Below, piece after piece: positions 26,665-39,400 of a stretch of DNA of 64,000 bases. The first letter of the stretch is position 1. Each line of letters begins with the position of its first letter. The stretch lies in the NCBI GenBank assembly GCA_037903475.1, contig JBAJFG010000145.1:1-64000 (forward strand), given 5' to 3'. Under the pieces are notes generated by a model. The model was not told the DNA's origin. It did no database searches and worked only from the letters and a program-made list of their open reading frames with translations. The stretch is from Ancylostoma caninum. Its lineage: Eukaryota > Nematoda > Chromadorea > Rhabditida > Ancylostomatidae. Made by a program: the position numbers and the translations under genes.

Positions 26665-26969
26665 TATAATCTGTTAGCTTGAAGAGTGCGTCTGTGACTT
26701 TGACCGCAATTACGGCAGTGGCGTGGTATCGGCCGGCTTGTCAGCTGTTTTGCTCCAATTTTTACGCCTTTCTCCGTACGTTTTAGTAAATATACGGTTT
26801 AGTCCTTTCATGTTTGGTATTTTCCTACTGCTGCTCGGTAAAAAATCTACCAGAAGCATTCTGCGACGTCCTTCCATCGATCGATCCAGTGTTCAGCCGG
26901 CTGACACCGTGCTGCAGCCGTAACTGCAGACAAAGTCACAGATGCACTCCCTGAGCTACCAGACTATAA
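26665..26969. mobile_element. Foldback element, family of 16622-16864
   Basis: Left arm GTGCGTCTGTGACTTTGACC and CGCAATTACGGC pairs with right arm GCCGTAACTGCAGACAAAGT and CACAGATGCACTCC. The end TACCAGACTATA is shared with the copy in the CDKAL1 intron. Confidence 0.6.
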
Positions 26970-27290
26970 ATTACTTACAGCGGTGGCCGAGAAAAGTTGA
27001 CAAAATGCTACTATATTTAGCCGGCATGAAGTTTGAAATGGTCTTTAGCAATTCAAGATGTCTTGGTCAATTTTTCGTCACGTTTTTTCTAATCTCACAA
27101 CGTTTTTTCTTGCTCATTTGTGATTTTCATCAATTTTCTTTATCCATTGCTACTTTCTGAAGGTGTCGCTCCTCTTCTCAGTGAAATGAGCTGCTTTAAT
27201 CGTTTGATAACCCGTTTGCTTTGGAAAAAGTCGACGCAAGCCAACGTTTGCTCACTCCTGCGCTCCTTTTTTTTCCAATCCATCGACTGT

Positions 27291-27331
27291 TCCAGAGAAA
27301 AAGGCTGACTTTCGTGAGTGTGCCTAGTCTT
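27291..27331 (+). promoter_or_regulatory. Likely 3' splice acceptor (possible SL trans-splice site) and short 5' UTR
   Basis: A pyrimidine-rich tract ending TTCCAG at 27295 lies 36 bases before the ATG of the Nudix gene. No upstream coding exon fits it. In nematodes such a site just before the first ATG is commonly used for spliced-leader addition. It could instead be the end of an intron in the 5' UTR. Confidence 0.4.
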
Positions 27332-27425
27332 ATGCTGGCGCCATGGAAGGCGCGCGAGGGACCCAGGGAGCGGCTGCGAGATGAGGACGGATACCGAATT
27401 CGTGCCGCTGGTGTATGTATGAATG
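27332..27425 (+). CDS. Nudix gene exon 1
   Basis: It codes for 31 residues plus one base. It ends at GAATG|gtgagt inside the first beta strand of the Nudix fold (AAGVCMN). The split Gly codon is completed only by the exon at 42562, whose acceptor is ttccag. This phase match and the homology across the junction are the reason for linking exons 15.1 kb apart. Confidence 0.85.
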
Positions 27426-30400
27426 GTGAGTCTACTTCAGGATGTTTTCTTGCTGAAATGTTGGATTTTCCCAGTTTTCCGAACAATAATGTTTCTTTTT
27501 CACGTGCTCATAATGTTTATTCGGTTGTTTTTCTCCACGAGACACATGCTGTTGTCGTTTTCTCACTGAGCCACGGCTAATCAATGCGAAAACGTGTGAC
27601 TATCTGGATTGTGCGTTCTATGATTCCATTGTTAACGGAAATTGTTGGTTCTGCTTGCAATTTGCCGTAATAATGCCTCCACTAAAACGCTAGTGACGTT
27701 TTTATTGGGAGTTATGTCGCTTTATGACTTTCTGCATGTACGAATGTAATGGCAAATGACGTGATTTTTGGAGGAATGAAGAAGTACTGGAAGAATTCCA
27801 CGTGATCCAAACGCTTAGAAGCTGTCACGGGGTGGAAAGTTCATGGCGTGTTTGGTTTCACTGGTTTTCCTTATCACTAACGTTTACATCGACTTGACTT
27901 GGTCGGGAAAAGGGATCACGAGGGAATTGAGTTGAATTTCTTGGAATGTAGAGAAACACGATGCCGTTTTCCTGGAAGTTTTTGTGGGTCTATGATCTTG
28001 GTAGCGTTAGTGGTTTTTTTTACACCAGTACTCAAAAGTTGTTGGTGTTTGAATCCTTCCTTGGCTAGTTTTCATTTATGGTCAAATTTGAGAGTTTTTT
28101 TTTTCGTTTGGTGTTTGAATCTTTCACTGGTTGTTTTTCATCCATGCCAGGGCGCAGCACTAGGTGGTCAATGTCGGTTGAGGAGTACTAAGTCCAGTCG
28201 GATTCCGAAATGGGCTACTAAGTACACTACACACTAGGGTTCTTCCAGGAAAAGCAGATAGCACTAAAAAAGTGACTTAAATAACCGTTAGTGAGACGAC
28301 GAATGATGTTTCGGCAAGAAATGCGCACCATTCAGCGAAGACAGCCTAAATCATCTCAAATTCAAGCTAAAATCCTCGAAAAACCGATTCCAGTAAGGAA
28401 CTATTCGATCCCGCTAGAACTCATCGGAACTTGTTATAGGACCTGTCAGATACAAGAAATTGTCTTTGGAGCGTGGTTTTTTCTCTCAAACCCGGAACTT
28501 TCCCAGGAAATTTCTCTCGTTTGGGGAAGTGTTCCGATACGCTATCAACTCAAAGAAATATGCCTAGGTGGTACCAACTCTCCCTCAAAGTGGCATCTTT
28601 CGTTTTTGAGAAACCGTCTTCGTTTTTGAAAGAAACCGTCATTAATGGTCAAGAAATGGTCAAAAACCACTTTTTGACCATTAATGACGGTTTTTCTCAA
28701 AAACGAAGACGGTTTCTCAAAAACGAACGGTGCCACTTTGGAGGGATATTCGTTGGTATAGTGCGCATCTGCAGTCAAAATTCCAACATGATACGTCTCC
28801 TACAGGTTGAGCAACACCTGATTATCACTGGAGCGCACCAGAGTGCAGGGTAGGGATGGAGTAAATGGTTGAACAACGGTGGTCTTCAGCCACGAGTTTG
28901 ATGATCCTCCAGAAGTGCCTTTCTGAAATCTGCTTGTCTCTAACATCAGTAGACGGTTAGCGGTTGGCTACGCCCCGGACACTGGTACTAAGCCCCGTGA
29001 ATCTGCAGCACGCTACTAACAAGGGAAGTGCAAGAGGCCATATTCGAAATTCGGGATGAAACCTATCTGGCTTGAATCTTTGTTGGAGAGGGTGTTACAG
29101 TATATATTTCATTATTGCCCTCGATTCCAAAAAACAAAAATCCCACCACAGTACTATATGCGTTGCAGCACTAGTCCGTCAGCGACGAGGTGGCCGAGTG
29201 GAGAGGATGCGGACTGATAGGCAGGAGGTCGAGGGTTTGGATCCCGTCATTGACACTCGTTTTGCATTTTTGTTTTTTATTCCTCCTATGTTATTGAAAT
29301 CAATTTTGGAGGGCTAGAAGACAACACTTGTCTTTACTGACGTACTAGCTATAGAATAACTACTATGCTATGAACGTAGTTTAGTGATCGTACAGCTTTC
29401 CCTCGAGTCGCTAGAAAATTGTAAAATTTTCATTCAAAACAAAAAAAGGATGGTCAATGAGAAAGCATTTACTGGCAGCAACGGTGCACACAGACAATGA
29501 AGTGTTCAAAGCAAAAGCGGTGAGAACAATACGCGCAGACAATGAAAGAAATTCTGCTACAATCATTACAGTCGCATTCACTGCAGAGATCAGAGGGGAA
29601 GCAGGCTTCCACTGGAGTGAGGAAAGAGCCTGGATCTAAATCAGTATACCCTGCCGCCTTCCAAGGGTAACGAAGCATAGCGCGGAAACGGGGAGCACGG
29701 AATGTCCAATATACAACAGAAAGAATGACGGACGAGTGCTGCAGCGCATATGGTACTGTGGTGGGATTTTTGTTTTTTGGAATCGAGGGCAATAATGAAA
29801 TATATACTGTAACACCCTCTCCAACAAAGATTCAAGCCAGATAGGTTTCATTCCGATTTGCGAGTCTGGCCTGTTGCACTTCCCTTGTAAGTCCTGGTGG
29901 TCAATAACCACCTGGTGCTGCGCCCTGATCCATGCTCAAATTTGATAGCCTTTTTTTACCTTTAAGGAGCGTTCCCTCTTTTTATTCTGCTTTAGTGCAT
30001 TTTTCTTTATGCTGCGGGCTATTATACAGGTTCTTAGAAATGACAAACAACTGAGCGTTCTTTACCCTCACCATTTGGTGAGCTCAGAACAACTGATTCA
30101 CCTCTCGGATATGTGACATTTTACGCAATGGATATAATCCGTTTGAGGAGGAGATAGTTGGGGAAGCAGCACAGAGAAGAAGAGCGCGAGAAAGTGCGCA
30201 GAAACTGAAGAGGGTGAAGAGAAAAATGGGTAATTTGCACGAAGATCCAACTACGTTCACGTCCGAAACAGAGTGGGTTACCAAGGGATATTTGCAAAGA
30301 AATGTGGGAGTAATATTATGCTGAAATAAATCCTTTGGTGGTGGGGTTGATGGACTGAGATGTGGTCATTTTCAATCAATATTAAGTATGCTTGATAGTA

Positions 30401-33400
30401 CAAAACCACACCGCTTACATCCACTCTGTGAATGAACCAACATTCAATCCTATTCGCACACCATATTGCTGTAGTTATAGTGCATCGGAGTCCGATCCGG
30501 TCGGATAACAAAAGATACATATTGATCCTCGCCGGAAGAGGATCGATACATATCTTTCGTTATTCGATTGGATCGGACTCCGATGCACTATAACTACAGC
30601 AATATGTATGGTGTGCGAATAGGATTGAATATTGGTTCATTCACAGATTGGATGTGAGCGGTGTGGTTTTGTACTATCAAGCATACTAAATATTGTTTGA
30701 AAATGAAAACATCTCAGTCCATGATCCTTCTATCAATACTCGCTACTGTTCGAGTGCACTGTAATCGTCCTTGCTGACTGATTGTGAGATGAGCCGAACA
30801 AACTGGGTGCAGCTGCAGAATTCTTCCACTTCAGGCTTGATACTTCTCGTTGGGTGAAAATAGTGGAAATTACGACATTAGTCTTAATCTTGTTCCTGGA
30901 GCATCTGCAATTGAACATCTTTGCTTTAACATTTTCTTTGCTCGTCATTATGCTGCTTTTATTTTGCAGAATGATTTCTACGTGTTATTTCTTCTAGAGC
31001 TACTGTATGTTATAAATTGTATCGAGTGATTTCTTGGTATAGTGCACTGAACTGCCAGAACGCTGTCACTGACACCATTACACTTTGTCAGTGACAGCTT
31101 TTTTTCCTCTGACATTGTAAACTATCGCTGTCCTAAGCGGTCTGTGTATCTGCGATAGCGAAACTGAGCAACTTTATGGGTCAGCTGATACTTTGGCCGA
31201 ATTTCGCTACTGAGAACTCTGCAGCGATCGCGGTCAAACACAATGCAAGGATTTCGGGTTATCTGCAGCCGGCGCTTTTTCGTCGCTGGAAACATCCGCT
31301 GCAAGCGAATGCTGTTTGTGGTCGCGCGCCACTTAATGGGGGACATGGGGCAAAGAATGACGAACGGGCGAACTGGTGGCGAGACCAGATTTTGCAGAAA
31401 TGGGTGCAGAAGGGTTTTGAAGTGGCAGATCTGAAGGGAAAGAGTAGGTCTGTAGGTGTGATGTTGAGTTTTTTTTTACGTTACACTTAAGTTTTGTTTA
31501 CAAGTGTTTTACTTTATTCACTGGGCGTAGTTGAATTTCGAAGCACAGCCTTGTTTTAGAAATCATTTTCATCCAATAAAAATAGGAAGGTTTTTAGATT
31601 TCCTCTCTGATCTACTTAGAGAAGGTTTTCTTCTTTTTATGATAGCGTGAGGATTTCCTTTTCTTGATAGTGCCATATCCATACATTTCTCTTTTTTATT
31701 TCCCTCGGCTATGCCCTCAGCTTCAGTTTTTTTCTAGTCTTTTTGTTTAATTTTGCGCCCTACATCTCATGCAGCATGAGAGATCCTACCACAGTTTAAA
31801 CGTTGGAACATCTTGATTTGGAACGTTAGTGCCGATTTTCTCTTCAATACACTAGAACAGTTTTTCTAAGGCTGTTTGTTCCAAGACGATCGCGAGAAAA
31901 CAGGATTTAGGTATCATTTTTGTGACTGTGCATGTTTCTGTCTGCAGACAAATTCAAAGTTGCAGTCTTGTACGACCTATCTATCATCTTTTCTCGTCTA
32001 AAAATATGAAGAAAATCTTCAGTGTTATGCTTAGCCACACTACATTCGATATATGTCCCCCCAGAGCGAACTCTACATTAGATAAAAGTTGTTGCTGCAT
32101 AAATACAAAGAGTCCAAAGACTGAATGCAGTGTATGGATTCGGCGAGCTAATGTGTTTACGCCCTGAAAAGGGCTGGTCGATGGATTATCCTACGTTCGG
32201 CCAAAGCTGCAAGTGTTGGCAAATGAATATCAGACTAGCATAAAGATGTGTGAACTATATTGATTGAATTCTAATGGTAAGCAAAATATATTTATCATAT
32301 GAAATGTCATTCTCAATTCTCATCCTAAACTTCTTAGCAAATTCCTGATAACGTCGTTACAGGGAAGTTTCCCCTTGATAAGCGGCGCAAGAACCAACCA
32401 CGCTTGAATTAGTCTGATGAATGTGAAGCATGCCGCATGTTGTGCCACGCACAAACATTTCTGAATTAACGACTGCAGTCAGGTGGAGTGGAATGAACTG
32501 GATATAATATGATGAGCGTTGGTTGGTTGAGAGGTGTAGAGTGAGGTTTTTAGTGAGAAGGTAGAAAATATGTTGTGGTTTGCACATTGTTTTTTTTTTT
32601 TGAGAAAAAAAGCTTCTGCATACCACTTCGTACCGGCTATCTGCGCTCTTTGGACACTACCCATAGGGTTAGAGGTTGTATAGTTAGTTGTTAGAAGTGC
32701 CGTAAGTGAAGTTCTGTCCTGTTCTGCCGTTTTTTCGAATATTCAAATATTCAAGTTCTTGTGATCCACTGGTGTTTTGAATTTTTTGAATTTGTCGAAT
32801 CTTCGGATGTGCAGATGTCAACGTAGGCTCACATGGTTAGGGAATTTTTTAAGTGCTTTAATATTTGAATAAATGTTTTTTTTTCAAATGAATCAAACAA
32901 TCCCTAGGCTGCAATGAGCTATTTCAGGTTTTTTTTTCTGAGATTTTTTGATGTTCCATCCATGAAAATTTACTAGTGCTATGCTTCTCTTTCTATTTCT
33001 GACAAGGGAGATGCAAGAGGCCAGGCTTGCAGATCGGAATGAAACCTATCTGGCTTGAATCTTTGTTGGAGTAGGTGCCACACCATGTATTTCGTTACTG
33101 CCCTCGACTACAAAGAACAAAAAAAAAACAAGAATGCAAAACGGGCGCTCATGACGGGCTTCAAACCCTTGACCCTCTACCTAACAGTATCTTCCTCACA
33201 CGGCCATCCCGTCGCTGACGGATTGCAAGAACGCACATAATGATGTGGTGGATTTCTGTTTTTTGGAGCCATGGGCAATAATGAAATGTATGGTGTAGTA
33301 CTTACTCAAACAGAGATTCAAGCCAGATAGGTTTGATTCTGATCCGCGAGCCGGGCCACGTGCACCTCCCGTGTGACCTCATACGAGTACAACACCATGA

Positions 33401-36400
33401 GTATGTAAATTGCATCTGCGATAGGTTTTTCCTTCTCGTTTGTCTCAGGTGCATGGATGGGGTAATGGCTATGTTCTAGGTCAATCATGGCTATTAGTGT
33501 AATTTACAGCTGCACTTTACATGAGCTGCTCTGCGAGGTTGGTTGAAAAGACATCGTTTAGTGTCGTGGATTGTTTTCAATGTGGTGGCAGGGGAGTTCC
33601 TGGTTGCTTTTTGTTCACACTAATTGAGTAAATTCTGTTTTTGTTAAAAAGTTATTTCACTATGTACAACGATGCATAGTTATTTATCACTATATTGTCA
33701 TAGTGTTACAATTGTTTGGCGGAATGTTCTATCCGAATTCTTTCGAATTTTATATCAATTGAAATTCTAGCTGAATAAGCTGTCAGAGTAGTGGCGTAAC
33801 CTCCGAGATATGCAAGTTCGTTCTCAATGATATTCTCTCACGAGTGTGTGATGCTTTGACGTTTCAGTCTTTTTCTTTGACGTTTAAGTCTTTTTCCTTT
33901 GCAGAATTAATCACACCTCTCGGCCTATTTACTCGTAGACGTAGCTTGTAACCTACTATTAGTCTCTGCTCGTACGAGAAACCCTAATAAGTGAGAGTAT
34001 TTGCCGGCGGCGGACAGCGGCCGACGGGGGTTTCGTGCATGACGTAAGCACGCGCGGCAATCTTATCACTGCATTGCTGCAAAAACTGCTCTCTCATCGG
34101 GGCGAAGAGTTACAGATGCAGGGTATTTCGTAAAGAAGCAAATTTCTAGGAGTTGTAGCACTAACCATTGTTTTATACATACATATTTATTTTAATCGTA
34201 GAGGCTCAGATTGCTAGGTTGGTGCATAATTATTGGAACTCTTTTCATGCTCATTCTTTCTAGATACTACGCTTAATGAGAATGAGGCTGAGACGGCTAT
34301 GTATTTTTGTATGAAAGTAGTCTCATGAATTCAATGAATACCCCCCCCCCCGCTGGGGGTTTGATGCGGAGCGAATTAGAGCATTCTATTTCTTCAAGCA
34401 TTGTTTTTTTTATCGAGTTCTGGATTAATAATGGAATTAAGTTGTTGACTTCTTATTCGGTCCCTAGTATAGGTATAACTTTGGTAATGAATGAGTTATC
34501 CACCAGTTTAATACTAACACACCTGTAAGTAAAGGCTAATAGCAGCACCTTTTCATTGTTCTTAGGAATTCTTCTTAATGAAAGCTTCTAAGGAAATATC
34601 ATCACTTTGTGCTTATTTAAAGCTGAAATTAAGGTTGCGAAGCAATAGTTCCATGACTTATCCCAGCCTCTAGACCACATTCTGGCCTCTGGGCCATGCT
34701 TGGCCAGTAAAACTGTGATAACCGGCTAGACTAATAATTCATCTCAGCACAGCAGGGTTTATTTTTCTCTTGGAAGGCCTCATGCCGTTATATCCAGTTC
34801 GTTTAAATTGGTGTGTTTATTACATGGTCAGTCAACTAATTACCTCCTCACCCAAAATATGTTCACTAAAAACAGAATGTAACCGATAGTTTGTCTAACA
34901 ATAGCTGCCAAAACTTGTTGAGATTTAGGTATATGGGAATAAAGTCCAGATGAGGTGAACCGTTTGGCAGGGTAAATCTTAAGGGGCAGGTTTTGCCAAT
35001 ATTGAGATTCCAGCTCCGAGATTCTAAGAGAGGTCCTTCTGGATTGAGTTCTTCAAAGTCAGTGTACACAGTAATAACTAGTCTGCAGAAAAGGTGGCTT
35101 GTACACTTGAGCACCGGTCCGCCATGTGACAAATGTCTTTTTATTGGTAGAGTACGTGACAATGACTAAAACCTTCACCTTGATGGACTAACTGGTTCAG
35201 AAGGGAATTGAATTGAAAAAGAAATTCTCAGGTTCAGCAGAGAAGCAACGTGCAGATCGTTCAGTTTGGTTACTCTCGCTCGCTCATTGAATGTACAAAG
35301 TCCGTGGTCTCTGCTCGAGGCGCTGATCGCAGTTTGCTATCAACCGGTCAAGCGATATTTCTCTCGCATCGCCGTCAACGAGTGCACGTTGCACATAGTA
35401 TGATTTAACGCGGAAACTATGCAGCTGCCGATAAAACGGTGAATGATAGCTGTGTGTGCGTGCTAGCGCACTGGCCATCGCCGCGCCAATGTCGGCCGTT
35501 ATGTTCATTGATACTGGCCAACACTGACGTGGATTGCTTTGGTAATTTTTTTTCTGGAAATCAATGGGAATTGGAGTAGTTAGGCTGGTTAAGCTTCACG
35601 GTGTTGGAAAATGGGAGCATGCGGAAGTGTGACTTTGTTATTGTCGCGGACTTGCAGCAGTAATAAGTAAACGGGGCCGCATGCGTCGTTGAGATTACCC
35701 GTGGTAAACGTGTGAAGCCACACAAACTTACCCATCGTTAACACGGGCGTCGGCACGTTTACCCTGGGTAACTCTCAGTGATGCAAACAAGTCCAGGTGG
35801 AGATAACCCATCCAGGGGTCCAACATTTTGAAGAAATGACAGTTTTCTATATACACTAAGTGTAACCCGTCCATCGGGACTGAATGGTAACCATGGCACA
35901 ACTTCCTCTGAGTAATAGGTAAAAAATTTCGGAACCTGTTCAACTTTCCTTTTTCCGGACCTTCTTGCCCTTACATCACACATCAATTTTTTTTGGTTTT
36001 TTTTTTTCGTAGCTGTTGCACTTTTGTAATCGGTGATGAATAGTCGAATTGATGAATGTGCTGATTTGTCACGGAAGCACTTCATAAGCATGCGCACGTG
36101 CACGTGACTGGCTCTACGCTAGCTGTTCGCCAGTGTTAAATATGAGGGAGCGTGGTATGTGGGCATCTCTTGCGCTGGGTGGGATCCTGAAAGTACCTCA
36201 CACTTGGGTAATTGGACCCAATCAATCAACTAAAATGAAAAATCCAATTTTGTAGTTCCAGGCCATAAGTTAGCTGTAACATGATACATAAGCGGAGCAT
36301 GCTTTGATGTACCGCGTTGAAGCCGGGCTGATAGGGTATTGAAGACGAAGTTACTGAAAATTGTGCTTAAGACCACATAGGAAGGGATATTTATCAAATA

Positions 36401-39400
36401 ACAATATATTACTATGTGTCAACACAGAAGGATCTCTGCTTTACAAGCTACTGCTTCAATGTGTGAGGTGTTTTCAGCAGCTGGTCAACAGAATACGTTT
36501 ATGACGAAGTGTTATTTGTTTACCGATGGGAGTGGTGGTGGTGACGCCATCAGCAATGGTAGCAGAGTCACTAAAGGATCTTGTTGAAAGGCACGTCATA
36601 ACAGCTGTCTGTTGACTGGGGAATGCTGACTGATTTTGCTTTACAAAGCAGAAAAGTACGTTTTTAATGTCGGGATGAAGCATTGCGGTGCACTTTAGTT
36701 GTTAGTGGGAAGGGTAGATCTTGGTTGCAGGGTGGGATTTTGGTGATATTGGATCGGTCAGTGTTAGGAGTGAGCTGCACTGTAGGGGTCTTTGGGAAGA
36801 GGGATGACTTGGGAATAGGAAGCGTTGTGCTGGATGTATTTCTGGAAATTTGGTTTTTCTTCTGCTTCTCTATCAGTTTCAATCTTTTCTTTCAAGTCCT
36901 TACACTATTTTTCTTCATTTATATCTTCAAATAGGATTTACTACTTGTACTTGAATCGATCTTGTTCCCCATTCGGAGTCCTAGATTCGGACTCATCAGC
37001 AAAAACTAAGGAAAACCAGGTTAGACTACAGGATATCCAGTCACGCTAACTCTCATTGGTTTGTGTCGTTAATGTTTCAGGAATCCCAGCCCTTAATCAC
37101 ATTTTCTGGCTGGGTCATTCAGTGGAAGCATTTAAAATGTACTTTTAAATTATTCATTATACAGCAAAGACTGACTCTCACTTAAAGCAATTTGTGACAG
37201 TTTGCCCGACACTGTCCTATAAATTCCATATTGAACGTAATTCTCATAGTGCCGTAATCGCCATTACGTCTGCAGTTTCTTCGTAACACATTCCTCCCAC
37301 ACTAATCAGTTAGATCTTTGGACCCTCGAAACCGGCCTCGCTAAGCTCCTGAGAGTAATTCTTTGGAAGTTATCGAGTACCTCGGTGAGAGCTATGGTCA
37401 CCAACAACAGCTATTGTTCGTGGGAACTTACCTCATAGCATCGTCATTCTTCGTGGAAAATGTCACAAGCAGTTTCAAACTCCGACAGAAGTTCTGGAAA
37501 TTGGGTCCTAGGTGGAACTGAATAGATTAGTTTTTGTAAAGTATTAACTATCTATATTATATTATAATATCATTAACAACAAAGTTACATCAACTTATTT
37601 GTTTGTTCTTTGAGGTCGTCGTAAGCATTCACACGTAATCCTAGGAAAATAGTAGATTTACTTGGATTACTGCGGAATGAACGGTGAGGACTTTCTTGGT
37701 GCTTCATTAATCATTGACTTTAGTTATTGCGAGCGATTGTATAATCTGATTTGGAGAAGGGGGATATGATTATACTAATCTACCGTAGTGCTCACTTAGG
37801 CAAGCGACTCATGGACCGATGGAGAAAGCTGTAGTGATCTACCATTAACAGCTATGTTTCTACGTTTCTTCACCTGACTTACATTTCTGGAACAACTGAA
37901 GTATCAGAGTAGTAAAAATTAGAGCCCTGGATTTTTCATGCATTCTTCCTCCAAAGAAGCCTAGAGATATTTCGTTCAAAATATGCTAAAATTATGTGGC
38001 TCTTGATTCCCCATGCTAATAGTGCCAGCCTCCCCGTCGCTGGTGTGAAAAACATCATAAAAATCAGCCAGTTCAAGACTAGACGAGCTTTGTACACACT
38101 CACTTATTCATTACGTTTTCATCTGGACCCGATTTGCCATATCTAGCGGATGAAAACATTGGAAGCATGCTTGATCCCCGCTTTTGAGCTTAATAGATGG
38201 TAAGCAATGGGTAAACTAGTTAGAGTCATCGCATTAACCCATGGTAAACCTAATGACTAATGCGATTCCGAACTGTGATGTATCTATCAGAGTGGATATT
38301 CATAAAACTTACTCGAAAAAACGGGACTGTGCAACTCTGTTATAGTCTGGTAGCTGATCTCAGATGCACCACTGGAAGGATGGGTAATCCAGTACCCATG
38401 GTATGAATACTGATTACTCATGGTAGCAGTTAGGTATAGTCAAGATGTGCCAATTGAAGGGTAACTTTGGGTTCCTTTACGCGTTTACCATGGGTAATCG
38501 CAATGATGCAGCTGTGTTCAGTTCTCGAAATGACTATTTTTTTCGTGAGCGTGAGTTTTGCTGCTTATCCACCATGGAGAACTTAGCGACGAGGTTTAGA
38601 CGTCGAAGTGTTGCATCTAGGCGATCTCATGCGTAATCGTGGAGAATGCAAAGCAGCTCAGATTGTGGATTTGGGTAATCTAGGTATTGTTTGTGAGAAC
38701 AATGACCCTTCGCTCGGTAGCATTGACTATGGGATGGGAATGCACTGGATTTATGGAATGAGATCCTCTCATAGTAGTGCCCTTTTGTTTTGACGTCTTC
38801 GAATCGAAATGCTAATGGATACTATTTAAGGAAATCCATTCCTTAGGGATCTGCTGCAACCCAAGTGCGATTTTCGTTTGCAACTCTGGGTTGGGACCAG
38901 CCCCTTGACAGCACAAGCTCTTTAAAAGTCGCGGTCCCATTCTAGAATCGGTTATGGAATAATCATTTGACTGGAATCGCCAAGAGCCACAGATTATATG
39001 GCTGTGCATCTTCTTTAGTACGAGTGCCGAAGGAATGCCAAAGAGTCGGTGAACACAGTGCCATGGATATATTCCTCGTAAACACACCGAAAACACCGTT
39101 TTCAAACCTCTATGTCCTTCAATGTGTATACGAGGAATATATCTATGGCACTGTGTCCACCGACTCTTTGCCATTCAGTTCTCAGCTGAAAAAATAGGAA
39201 ACAGATTCCTGGATGACGTTGTGTGGATTGGGGGGACAAAACGCTCTGATATTGTCCGTACAGCTGCATGGCACTACCGTCCTCCTCATAATTTACATTC
39301 CTCTAGTGAAAAAGTTATAATGTGTCGCTATTCAAGTCATATGCAGAATGCAGTTATCGTCAGCGACTTTGTCGCCGATTTTATGCTGGCACAGCTGTGA

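Larger units (their letters stand above)
20942..27295. other. Intergenic region between CDKAL1 and the Nudix gene
   Basis: No gene was recognised. The first few hundred bases should include the CDKAL1 3' UTR, but I see no clean AATAAA. Clear contents are a hAT MITE remnant set between inverted arms (22826-23220), GC-rich segments (23800-23970, 24310-24450), two adjacent palindromic elements (25052-25468) and a foldback (26665-26969). From 21000 to 22800 and from 25500 to 26650 I see nothing beyond AT-rich DNA and short spurious ORFs. Confidence 0.6.

Noticed and set aside
27221..27580. 119-codon single-exon reading with start at 27221
   Set aside because: Conserved Nudix sequence ends exactly at the donor at 27425, and the residues before 27332 and after 27425 look like non-coding DNA.
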